Source: Holtiella tumoricola (GTDB lineage: Bacteria > Bacillota > Clostridia > Lachnospirales > Cellulosilyticaceae). Taken from it: 64,000 nucleotides of DNA. This document shows positions 33,264 to 40,755 of the stretch, piece after piece. Numbering within the stretch: position 1 is the stretch's first letter; each line of letters begins with the position of its first letter. The notes beneath the pieces are model-generated. The model had not been told where the DNA came from and did not search any database. It saw only the letters and a list, made by a program, of their open reading frames with translations. The DNA is taken from the NCBI RefSeq assembly GCF_027857615.1, contig NZ_JAQIFT010000043.1, positions 134,152 to 198,151 on the forward strand, in the 5' to 3' direction. Both the position numbers and the translations under genes were made by a program.

Positions 33264-34466
33264 ATAGATATCAATAGAACCATTCAATTATGTGCGCATC
33301 AGGTAGAAGAATATACGATTGAGATGAGACGAAAAATACATACTTTTGCTGAAGTAGGCGGTGAAGAATACAAAACTAGTCAATTAGTTTGCCATGAGTT
33401 AGAGGTGCTAGATATACCTTATGAAAAAGTTACACAAACAGCTCTTATAGCCATAATGGATACAGGAAGAACTGGTCCAACAATTGCATTTAGAGCAGAT
33501 ATGGATGCCTTGCCTATGAAGGAGAATCTGAATAATTTAGTCGGGCCAAGAACTTGTGTCTCAGAACAAGAAGGGACTTGTCATGCATGTGGGCATGATG
33601 CACATACAGCGATGTTGCTTGGAAGTATACAAGTGCTACATCAGTTAAAAGAAAAACTTGTAGGGAGGCTAATCTTTTGCTTTGAAGCTGGTGAGGAATG
33701 TGGAAAAAGTGTCAAGCAGATACTTGAGGGGCTAGAAAAATTAAAACCTGATACGGTTTGGGCAATACATGTGTACTCAGGATTAGAGTCAGGAGAAATA
33801 TCTGTAGAAGCAGGACCTAGAATGGCGGGGGGAGCAGGTGTTGGCATTCAAGTTAATGGACGAGGTGGACATGGTTCAAGACCGGATAAATCAATAAATC
33901 CAGTCTATGCAGCAGCTAATATTGTTACCAATATTCCAGGTACATTTGTAAACCAACTAGATGTTGAAAAAACGGTAACCTTTGGTATTACAACGATTAT
34001 GGGTGGAGGTACGGCAAATATTTTTCCAAGTTCAGCAGAGATTACAGGCTCCTTAAGGTTCTTTGATACCAAAGAGGGGGAGAAGGCGATTGCACTTATT
34101 AAGAAAGTAGCTGAGCATACGGCAGCATTAAACGACTGTAGGGTTGAATTTGCACCTACTACCAAGGTACTTATTGCACCTGTTATGAATGATGAAGGGT
34201 GTGTAAAGCTAGCCCAAGAAGGTATTAAAGAGATATATCCGCAAGGAATAGTGGCTAAATGTAGTCCGTGGTATGCATCTGAATCTTTTTCAAGATATAC
34301 ACAGATCTATCCAAGTGTACTGGCATTTTTAGGAATCTCAAATTTGGAATACGGTTCAGGTGCAGAGCATCATAATGAATATTTTGATATAGATGAAAAG
34401 GTGCTGAAGATAGGCGTAATGGCTACAGTCAAATATGGTATGAAGTATATCGAAAGTTATGTATAA
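33264..34466 (+). CDS. M20 family amidohydrolase/deacylase, probable ATA start
   Basis: Zinc hydrolase of the M20D type (hippurate hydrolase/N-acyl amino acid deacylase): RADMDALPM, CHACGHDAHTAMLLG with the paired His/Asp ligands, CFEAGEECGKS with the catalytic Glu, GGAGVGIQVNGRGGHGS, and HHNEYFDID. The first ATG (33324) starts inside the conserved RRKIH helix and has no ribosome binding site. In the same frame the coding sequence extends back through DINRTIQLCAHQVEEYTIEM to an ATA at 33264, 7 bases after AGGGGG. From there the protein is 400 residues, the usual family length. In this operon it may deacylate an N-acylated cysteine or S-substituted cysteine, as SndA/YtnL-like enzymes do in Bacillus. 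Confidence 0.8.
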   Translation: MDINRTIQLCAHQVEEYTIEMRRKIHTFAEVGGEEYKTSQLVCHELEVLDIPYEKVTQTALIAIMDTGRTGPTIAFRADMDALPMKENLNNLVGPRTCVSEQEGTCHACGHDAHTAMLLGSIQVLHQLKEKLVGRLIFCFEAGEECGKSVKQILEGLEKLKPDTVWAIHVYSGLESGEISVEAGPRMAGGAGVGIQVNGRGGHGSRPDKSINPVYAAANIVTNIPGTFVNQLDVEKTVTFGITTIMGGGTANIFPSSAEITGSLRFFDTKEGEKAIALIKKVAEHTAALNDCRVEFAPTTKVLIAPVMNDEGCVKLAQEGIKEIYPQGIVAKCSPWYASESFSRYTQIYPSVLAFLGISNLEYGSGAEHHNEYFDIDEKVLKIGVMATVKYGMKYIESYV

Positions 34467-34483
34467 AATAAGGGGAGATTATA

Positions 34484-35086
34484 ATGAATAAATTTAGTAT
34501 TTCCATATCACGTCAATTTGGAAGTTTAGGAAGACCTATAGCTAAGAAAATGTCAGAAATTTTAAATATAGAATACTTTGATCGTGATATAGTAGACTTA
34601 GTAGCAAAGAAAATGGGTTTGACAGTAAAAGAAATAAGTGATTTAGAAGAAACAGTGGCAACAGGATGGGCACGTATGAAGAATCCTTTTGGGAGTGAAA
34701 CTAACGAGATTCAAGATCAAATTTTCAAGGTGCAAGCTCAGACCATTAGGGAACTTGCAGAAAAGCAAAGTTGTATTATTGTAGGCAGATGTGCAGATAA
34801 CATTCTAGAAGATGCTAAGAATAATTTTAATATCCATATTTATGCACCTTATGAGGATAGACTTTTAAACTGTGTAAACGAGTTGGGTATGACTAGCAAA
34901 GAAGCAAAAAAAATGATAGTAGAAGTAGATAAAGTAAGAGATGCTTATCATATGCGTTATGCAAAGTATTATCCCAATGATAAAAATCATATGGATTTGA
35001 TGATTAATTCAGCACTACTAGGTGTAGAGGGTACAGCTGAATTATTAAGTGATATTGTGAAAAAGTACTTTATAAAAGCAGTCTAA
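34484..35086 (+). CDS. Cytidylate kinase-like family protein
   Basis: 200 residues. Begins MNKFSISISRQFGSLGRPIA, the family's shortened P-loop region, then FDRDIVDLVAKKMG, IIVGRCADNILED and a C-terminal YHMRYAKYYPNDKNHMDLMI that matches the lid/Arg-rich part of cytidylate kinase-like proteins. The role of this stand-alone family in Clostridia is unknown; nucleotide phosphotransfer is an inference. GGGGAG precedes the ATG. Its place between a deacylase and a peroxiredoxin remnant in an amino-acid operon is odd. Confidence 0.8.
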   Translation: MNKFSISISRQFGSLGRPIAKKMSEILNIEYFDRDIVDLVAKKMGLTVKEISDLEETVATGWARMKNPFGSETNEIQDQIFKVQAQTIRELAEKQSCIIVGRCADNILEDAKNNFNIHIYAPYEDRLLNCVNELGMTSKEAKKMIVEVDKVRDAYHMRYAKYYPNDKNHMDLMINSALLGVEGTAELLSDIVKKYFIKAV

Positions 35087-35091
35087 ATCAA

Positions 35092-35430
35092 GTGATAGTA
35101 TTACAGTCTACAGCTGATAGTATAGATAGGCAGGCAAAAGAAATCTTTCCTTTTGATATAATCTGTGATGCCAATCAGGATTTATATAAAGCCTTGGAGA
35201 TTGAACCTATAGAGAATCTAAAGAAAGCTTTTTCTAAAGGGGTCGCTTTAAAGGCAACGAGAGCCAAGATAAAGGGGGTTACACATGGTGAGTATGAAGG
35301 TAATGAAAATCAACTACCAGCTTATTTTGTTGTAGATCCTACAAAGGAAGTGTTGATAGCACATTATTCTAAAACACTAGATGATGTACCTACTCATAAA
35401 GAAGTAATGAAACTTATAAATAACGAATAA
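35092..35430 (+). pseudogene. C-terminal remnant of an AhpC/TSA-like peroxiredoxin
   Basis: 112 residues from a GTG with no ribosome binding site, 5 bases after the previous stop. IVLQSTADSIDRQAKEIFPF, ICDANQDLYKALEIEP, THGEYEGNENQLPAYFVVD, a HYSKTLDDVPT ending: this is the C-terminal two thirds of peroxiredoxin-like proteins of ~170-180 residues. The N-terminal strand-helix unit with the catalytic Cys is missing; the upstream sequence in this frame belongs to the preceding gene. I read it as a truncated, probably non-functional gene, though a short translated product is possible. Confidence 0.65.
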
Positions 35431-35449
35431 GGAAGAGGGGCATAACGTT

Positions 35450-36652
35450 ATGAAATATGATTTTAATACGATTATAGATAGACAGGGAAAAGATGCAGTA
35501 GCTGTAGATATTATCGATCAGTTACCAGTCAAAATTAAAGAGGGATTTAGTGTGATCCCTATGTGGGTTGCAGATATGAACTTTGCAACAGTGTCAACTA
35601 TTCAAGAGGCTGTTATTAAAAGAACACAACATCCTACGTTTGGTTACTTTTTTCCACGTGAAGCGTATTATGATGCCATTATACAGTGGCAAAAAAGTAG
35701 GAATGAAGTAGAGGGACTAACAAAAGAGGAGATTAGTTATGAAAATGGTGTTTTAGGATGTGTTGTTTCTTCAGTGAATGCTTTTACATCTCCAGGAGAA
35801 GCAGTTTTGATTCATGCACCTACATACATTGGGTTTACCCATTGTCTTGAAGATAATGGTAGGAAGATTATACTAAGTCATCTGAAGCAAGATGATGAAG
35901 GAACATGGAGAATGGACTATGAAGATATGAACAAGAAGATTAAGGAGAATAATATTCACTGTGTAGTATTTTGCTCTCCTCATAATCCGTGTGGTCGTGT
36001 CTGGGAAAAAGAAGAACTTGAAGCAGCTATGAAAGTGTATGCAGAAAATGAGTGTGTTGTAATCTCAGATGAAATTTGGTCTGATCTTACATTAAGAGGG
36101 TATAGACATATTCCTACTCAAAGTATATCTGAAGATGCAAAGAATAGAACCATTGCCATCTATGCACCATCAAAAACCTTTAATCTTGCAGGATTAATAG
36201 GTTCATACCATATTATTTATAACAAAATGTTACGCGATAGAGTACGTAAGTACGCAGCTTCAACCCATTATAATCATATGAATGTATTATCTATGTATGC
36301 ATTAATAGGAGCCTATGAAGAAGCAGGCTATGAGTGGCTAGAAGAACTGAAAGAAGTTTTAACAGCCAATGTTGAATATGCTTATAACTATATTTGTGAG
36401 CATTTTAAAGGCGTTACACTTGCTAAGCCAGAAGGAACCTATATGCTCTATTTAGATTGTAGCAAATGGTGTGAAACCCATAATAAATCCCTAGAAACTT
36501 TATTGCATAAAGGTATGTCGTATGGTGTTTTGTGGCAAGATGGGCGCCCATTTAATCGACCAGATACAATAAGAATGAATGTGGCACTGCCTATGTCCTT
36601 GCTTAAAGAGGGAATGAAACGTTTAGATCAGTTTGTATTTAATGCTTGTTAA
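35450..36652 (+). CDS. PatB/MalY-type PLP C-S lyase (aminotransferase-like)
   Basis: 400 residues, fold type I PLP enzyme. MWVADMNFATVSTIQEAV, ENGVLGCVVSSVNAFT, SPHNPCGRVWEKEEL, VISDEIWSDLTL, and the PLP Lys in APSKTFNLAGL; C-terminal RMNVALP with the substrate-binding Arg. The PatB/MalY group cleaves cystathionine, cystine or S-substituted cysteines to pyruvate, ammonia and a thiol. Combined with a cystine-type transporter and an M20 deacylase, it completes a plausible salvage route to sulfide. Last gene of the operon. Confidence 0.9.
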   Translation: MKYDFNTIIDRQGKDAVAVDIIDQLPVKIKEGFSVIPMWVADMNFATVSTIQEAVIKRTQHPTFGYFFPREAYYDAIIQWQKSRNEVEGLTKEEISYENGVLGCVVSSVNAFTSPGEAVLIHAPTYIGFTHCLEDNGRKIILSHLKQDDEGTWRMDYEDMNKKIKENNIHCVVFCSPHNPCGRVWEKEELEAAMKVYAENECVVISDEIWSDLTLRGYRHIPTQSISEDAKNRTIAIYAPSKTFNLAGLIGSYHIIYNKMLRDRVRKYAASTHYNHMNVLSMYALIGAYEEAGYEWLEELKEVLTANVEYAYNYICEHFKGVTLAKPEGTYMLYLDCSKWCETHNKSLETLLHKGMSYGVLWQDGRPFNRPDTIRMNVALPMSLLKEGMKRLDQFVFNAC

Positions 36653-36664
36653 AAATGAGATAGG

Positions 36665-36716
36665 AATAGCTGGTGAGATTCTAATAGGAGTGTAGAGTCT
36701 CACCAGCTATTTTATG
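36665..36716 (+). terminator. Intrinsic terminator of the amino-acid/sulfur operon
   Basis: 14-bp perfect stem aatagctggtgaga (36665-36678) with tctcaccagctatt (36698-36711), extendable inward through a G-T pair, then ttatgttt. Confidence 0.88.
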
Positions 36717-37062
36717 TTTTATAAGTTCATAAGATAGAAAAAGTTGAGAATGTAAATAAGTCATGATTTAAAGTATATTTACTTGTTCAAATGTTTATAT
36801 GAAAGAGGATTTATAAAATTATAAAGTGGTTATTGTGTATATTACATAACAAGGGTTTTGAAAAGTATAAACTACTATTTACAAGATTAGCAAAAAACCA
36901 TCAGAAATTGCTATATTTTAAAGTATATTCAAATAGTGTATACTTTGTAAGTAAAAGTCGATTTATGGAAGAATAAATCAAATAACTATATTAGAGGGGG
37001 AAGAGTTATTTGATTTTAAAATAGATTTATAAGAAAACAAGCGTTTAAGGGAGGGTAAAGAA
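36717..37062 (+). promoter_or_regulatory. Control region upstream of the PAS kinase
   Basis: No gene seen. AAAGTATA occurs three times (around 36770, 36863 and at 36920); the last forms an inverted repeat with TATACTTT (36939-36946) over 11 bases and overlaps a TATACT -10-like sequence, so it may be an operator at the promoter. Further on, aaatcaaataact (36975-36987) pairs perfectly with agttatttgattt (37004-37016); its loop contains GAGGGGG. This hairpin could control the message. The kinase start has its own GGGAGGG at about 37049. Confidence 0.4.
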
Positions 37063-39165
37063 ATGGATAGAGCACTTCTAGATCATTTAGATGAGGGCAT
37101 TATTATTTTTGATGAGGATTATAAAATTCAATTTTGCAATAAAAGGATAATTGCGAAGTTAAAATATAGTAAAGATAATTTACATAATCAATATATAGGA
37201 GAAGTATTAGCAGAGTCCATAGAGAAAGTAATGGAGGCAAGTACAAAGTCTAATAGTAAAAACATAGTAACTAGCTTATATGATAAAGTAGGCAACTTAA
37301 TTGAAGTACGAGTAAGAGTATTTAGAAATCAATGGTTAGGGAAAGAAAACTATTGGTTAGTGATAAAAGAGTATAAAAAAGAAAAAGTTATGGCAAAAGA
37401 ACTAGAAGTAATCTTAGAGAACATTCCTTATGCAATATGGTTAGCAGATACGGAAGATAATTATAAGTTTGCTAACTCTAATACACTTACAATGGTAAAT
37501 CAATTAAGTGATATGAATAATATATCTAATAGAAAAGAGCTTTTAGAGCAACATCCTGAAGAAGTTTATAAAGAGACTTTAAATAAAGATATATTTAAAA
37601 AGGATCAAAGCATACTTCGTAAAGGCATTATGATTAATGAAGAACGTATGAGTGCCAATGCTAAAGAAAATTTAACCTATCAGCTTATTAAAATTCCGCT
37701 ATTTGATGAAAATCAAACTTACCAAGGCTATATAGGAATGAGCCAATATAATATTTTGAAACAGAATGTAGATATTGCTAAAGTTATAGAGAGTAAAAAT
37801 TCAGATTTTAGGATAGATCAAAAAGAACTTGATGATCAATTAGTACAGTCACTAGAGTTTAGTACAAGAGCAGCTAGAATATTTCAAGGAAATAATATTA
37901 TTATATTAAAATATAATGAGAATGTAGAGAGGATGGAGGAAATTGGTAGATTACAAAAGTCAGATGATAGGCTTTTGACGAATAGTCCTTTACGTATTGA
38001 TGGCATTAAGTTAGTAGAACTTATAGAAGAAAATACGGAATGGAAAGTAGAAGTATTTGAACAAAAGATGGGGTGTAGGATAACAAAAGAATCAAAAACA
38101 ATAGATGATAGCTATATTAGAATTAATCCTATTGAGTATAATAACAAGTTTATGGGGGCTATTTTTACGACATATGAATCAAAATTACAGTATCCACTAA
38201 TGGACTCGTGTATTATTGATAAGCTTTGTCAGCATATAGCCGTACTTTTTAAGAGTATAGAATACTCGCTAGAGATAAGAAGTGAGTTATTGAAGAGAAA
38301 AGAAATAGAGGCAGAAAAAATTGCTTATCAAGAAGCTTTACAATTAGAAACTTTAAAGTCAGAATTCCTTGCGAATATGTCTCATGAGTTGAAGACACCA
38401 TTAAATATTATTTATAGTACAATGCAGATGTTTGAGCTAGAGGTTAAGGAAATAGATGAAGAAGACAGTATAGGAGAGATACTAAGTAAGTTAGAGCGAT
38501 ATAAAAGTATAGAGAAACAAAACATATTGAGGCTATTAAGGCTTATTAATAACATTACAGATATATCTAAAATGGGAGCAGGATACTATCAAGCAAAATG
38601 GGTCAACTGCAATATTATAAGTATTATAGAAGACATTACCATGTCAGTTGTTGAGTACGTTAAAAATAAAGAACTTTCCATTATCTTTGATACAGAAGTA
38701 GAGGAGTTAGTTATGGCATGTGACCCTGAAAAAATTGAAAGGATTATGCTTAACTTACTTTCTAATGCGGTAAAATATACAAGTAAAGGAGACTCTATAG
38801 AAGTTAATCTTGGCATAGAAAAAAATAGATTGATTATTTCAGTAAAGGATACAGGAATTGGTATACCAAAAGAAAAACAAGCTATGATTTTTGAGCGTTT
38901 TGCACAGGTAGATACTTCTTTTACAAGAAGGTGTGAAGGATCAGGTATTGGGCTTGCTTTGGTTAAATGTTTAGTAGAAATGCAACAGGGCAATATATAT
39001 GTGGAAAGTGAAGAAGGAAAAGGTTCCTTGTTTGTTGTTAAAATTCCTATACATCGAATAGATGAGCCACAACAGATAGATGAAAAAGATCATGGAGATC
39101 CAGAAAAAGAAGAGATGCTCATCCATAAATGTAAAATAGAATTTTCGGATGTCTATGATTTATAA
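37063..39165 (+). CDS. Soluble PAS-domain hybrid-type sensor histidine kinase (no receiver)
   Basis: 700 residues without membrane segments, so it senses something in the cytoplasm. N-terminal PAS (ALLDHLDEGIIIFDEDYKIQ), a second PAS around residue 115 (VILENIPYAIWLADTEDNYK), a GAF-like region (~260-410), a short coiled segment, HisKA with FLANMSHELKTPLNII (acceptor His about 446) and HATPase with NLLSNAVKYTSKG, DTGIGIPKEKQ, FAQVDTSF and GSGIGLALVK. C-terminal tail (~670-700) is acidic. No response regulator gene is adjacent. A terminator follows, so it is transcribed alone. Confidence 0.88.
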   Translation: MDRALLDHLDEGIIIFDEDYKIQFCNKRIIAKLKYSKDNLHNQYIGEVLAESIEKVMEASTKSNSKNIVTSLYDKVGNLIEVRVRVFRNQWLGKENYWLVIKEYKKEKVMAKELEVILENIPYAIWLADTEDNYKFANSNTLTMVNQLSDMNNISNRKELLEQHPEEVYKETLNKDIFKKDQSILRKGIMINEERMSANAKENLTYQLIKIPLFDENQTYQGYIGMSQYNILKQNVDIAKVIESKNSDFRIDQKELDDQLVQSLEFSTRAARIFQGNNIIILKYNENVERMEEIGRLQKSDDRLLTNSPLRIDGIKLVELIEENTEWKVEVFEQKMGCRITKESKTIDDSYIRINPIEYNNKFMGAIFTTYESKLQYPLMDSCIIDKLCQHIAVLFKSIEYSLEIRSELLKRKEIEAEKIAYQEALQLETLKSEFLANMSHELKTPLNIIYSTMQMFELEVKEIDEEDSIGEILSKLERYKSIEKQNILRLLRLINNITDISKMGAGYYQAKWVNCNIISIIEDITMSVVEYVKNKELSIIFDTEVEELVMACDPEKIERIMLNLLSNAVKYTSKGDSIEVNLGIEKNRLIISVKDTGIGIPKEKQAMIFERFAQVDTSFTRRCEGSGIGLALVKCLVEMQQGNIYVESEEGKGSLFVVKIPIHRIDEPQQIDEKDHGDPEKEEMLIHKCKIEFSDVYDL

Positions 39166-39190
39166 AGAATTCATGTAAATAAAGTAGGCT

Positions 39191-39232
39191 AAAACCCTTG
39201 AACTTAAGCAACTTAGTTCAAGGGTTTTAATA
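39191..39232 (+). terminator. Intrinsic terminator
   Basis: 14-bp perfect stem aaaacccttgaact (39191-39204) with agttcaagggtttt (39215-39228), 10-base loop with a CTTAAG-like start, T-rich tail. Confidence 0.9.
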
Positions 39233-39284
39233 ATTGTAGTATAATAAATATTATAGACATAAATATATTTTTTTAAAAATATAC

Positions 39285-39313
39285 TTGAAAGTTTGTTTCC
39301 GTACGATTATAAT
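39285..39313 (+). promoter_or_regulatory. Promoter of the nucleoside ABC transporter operon
   Basis: TTGAAA (39285-39290), 17-base spacer, perfect TATAAT (39308-39313). Predicted start near 39320, immediately at the 18-bp palindrome, and 40 bases before the purine riboswitch. Confidence 0.7.
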
Positions 39314-39320
39314 GAATTTA

Positions 39321-39338
39321 AATTCGAACGTTCGAATT
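39321..39338 (+). promoter_or_regulatory. 18-bp perfect palindrome, candidate operator
   Basis: aattcgaacgttcgaatt is a perfect palindrome lying at the predicted transcription start of the nucleoside transporter operon. Its position suits a repressor operator. CGAAC/GTTCG half sites resemble those of purine repressor boxes and of the SOS box, but the SOS box has a 4-base gap that is absent here. Confidence 0.5.
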
Positions 39339-39359
39339 GTTAAAAAGAAAAATGTTAGG

Positions 39360-39430
39360 TACTTATATAAGCTTAGAGATAAGGTCTAAGCGTTTCTACC
39401 GACTACCATAAAGAGTCTGGGCTATGAGTA
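39360..39430 (+). ncRNA. Purine riboswitch aptamer (guanine-type, slightly variant)
   Basis: P1 tacttat (39360-39366) with atgagta (39424-39430); ATAA; P2 gcttaga/tctaagc with loop gataagg; the invariant J2/3 gtttctacc; P3 gact/agtc with loop containing ccataaa; J3/1 ending gggctatg. All hallmark bases of the purine riboswitch are present. The C before TATG corresponds to position 74, the base that pairs with guanine (U would mean adenine). J3/1 differs from the usual GACUAUG by an extra base and a G for A. It precedes a nucleoside importer, and the downstream terminator/antiterminator fits ligand-off control. Confidence 0.9.
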
Positions 39431-39436
39431 AACTAT

Positions 39437-39522
39437 CCTAATATTTCTAAAGGCATATTTCGACTAAACAGATTTAGCATAATTAAATCAGTTATTTTGG
39501 AAGTGAATTTAGAAGTGTTAGG
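39437..39522 (+). promoter_or_regulatory. Antiterminator stem of the purine riboswitch
   Basis: cctaatatttctaaa (39437-39451) pairs with tttagaagtgttagg (39508-39522) using two G-T pairs, and the helix can extend with gagtaa (P1 3' strand, 39426-39431) to ttactc (39527-39532, the terminator 5' strand). Thus P1/terminator and antiterminator exclude each other. Confidence 0.65.
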
Positions 39523-39528
39523 AAGATT

Positions 39529-39559
39529 ACTCTTTGCTTATGCAAAGAGTTTTTTTTAT
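39529..39559 (+). terminator. Riboswitch-controlled terminator
   Basis: actctttgc (39529-39537) with gcaaagagt (39542-39550), 4-base loop, followed by eight T. Stands 34 bases before the start of the binding-protein gene. Confidence 0.9.
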
Positions 39560-39592
39560 TTTGAGGAAATACATCATGGAAGGAAGAGGAAT

Positions 39593-40735
39593 ATGTTTAA
39601 AAAAAGTTTTAAATTATTAGTAGCTGGAACATTATCACTTGCTATGTTATTAACAGGTTGTTCAACAGGAGGTACAGCGGTACAAGCTACAGATGCTCCT
39701 AAAACAGAAGAAAAAAGTGATAACAATCAAACAACTGCAAATGCAGATATCAAAGCAGGATTTATTTATTCAGCACCAGTAGCAGATGGTGGATTTGTTC
39801 AATCTCATGATAAAGGTAGACTTTATTTAGAAGAACAACTTGGTGTACAAACAGTTTATAAAGAATCAGTACCAGAGACACAAGAAGTAGAAAAAGTAGC
39901 TAGAGATATGATTGACCAAGGATGCAATGTTATTTTTGCAGTATCATTTGGTTATATGGATTACATAGAAAAACTTTCAAAAGAATTCCCAGAAGTAACA
40001 TTCTTCCATTGTTCAGGATATAAAACAACAGAAAATATGGCAAATTACTTTGGCCGTGTAGAAGATGCAAGATACATTACAGGTATGGTAGCAGGGCTTC
40101 AAACTGAGACGAACCAAATTGGATACGTTGCAGCGATGCCAATTCCAGAAGTTATTCGTGGAATCAATGCTTTTACACTTGGGGTAAAAGCTGTTAATCC
40201 AGATGCAGTTGTAAAAGTATCTTGGACAAACACATGGTATGATCCAGCAAAAGAAAAAGAAGCTGGAAGTGCTTTAATCGATCAAGGATGTGACGTACTT
40301 GCTCAACATCAAAATGCAGCAGGGGCACAACAAGCAGCAGAAGAAAAAGGTGTATGGTCAATCGGATATCACCAAGATATGAGTGGGATTGCTCCAAATG
40401 CAAATCTTGTTAGTGCAATTTGGAACTGGGGTCCTTATTATGTAGAAGCAGTACAGTCTGTTATTGATGGAACATTCACTCCTAGTGCTTACTGGGAAGG
40501 TATTGATGCAGGTATCGTAGATATTTCTCCTCTTACAGCAAATGCAAAAGAGGGTATAGCAGAAATCATTGAAGCAAGAAGAGCAGAGATGAAAGCAGGC
40601 ACATTTAATACTTTCCAAGGTCCAATTAAAGACCAAGCAGGGAATGAAAGAGTACCAGAAGGCTCTGTATTAAGTGATGAAGACCAACTTTCAAATGATT
40701 GGTTTGTTGAAGGTGTAGTAGGCGATATTAACTAA
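39593..40735 (+). CDS. Nucleoside ABC transporter, BMP-family binding lipoprotein
   Basis: 380 residues from ATG 39593 (AGGAAGAGGA just upstream); the open frame continues back to 39497 but that part contains the riboswitch terminator. Signal peptide with lipobox LLTGC (Cys22) and a Thr/Lys linker. BmpA/PnrA/Med family: AGFIYSAPVADGGFVQSHD, VARDMIDQGCNVIFAVSFG, CSGYKTTENMANYFGRVEDA, GCDVLAQHQNAAGAQQAAEE. These lipoproteins bind purine nucleosides. Under purine riboswitch control with NupOPQ-like partners, so guanosine/inosine uptake is likely. Confidence 0.9.
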   Translation: MFKKSFKLLVAGTLSLAMLLTGCSTGGTAVQATDAPKTEEKSDNNQTTANADIKAGFIYSAPVADGGFVQSHDKGRLYLEEQLGVQTVYKESVPETQEVEKVARDMIDQGCNVIFAVSFGYMDYIEKLSKEFPEVTFFHCSGYKTTENMANYFGRVEDARYITGMVAGLQTETNQIGYVAAMPIPEVIRGINAFTLGVKAVNPDAVVKVSWTNTWYDPAKEKEAGSALIDQGCDVLAQHQNAAGAQQAAEEKGVWSIGYHQDMSGIAPNANLVSAIWNWGPYYVEAVQSVIDGTFTPSAYWEGIDAGIVDISPLTANAKEGIAEIIEARRAEMKAGTFNTFQGPIKDQAGNERVPEGSVLSDEDQLSNDWFVEGVVGDIN

Positions 40736-40755
40736 TAAAATATAGGTGGCGCAAT

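Noticed and set aside
37010..37024. Four-codon ORF (TTG ATT TTA AAA TAG) after GAGGGGG
   Set aside because: Too short to support as a gene; kept only as a note to the hairpin finding.
39321..39338. Palindrome read as a LexA/SOS box
   Set aside because: The Gram-positive SOS box needs four bases between CGAAC and GTTCG; here there are none, and the operon has no repair link.
39497..39592. Open frame extending the nucleoside-binding lipoprotein upstream to 39497
   Set aside because: The extension covers the riboswitch terminator and would bury the signal peptide; ATG 39593 has its own ribosome binding site.
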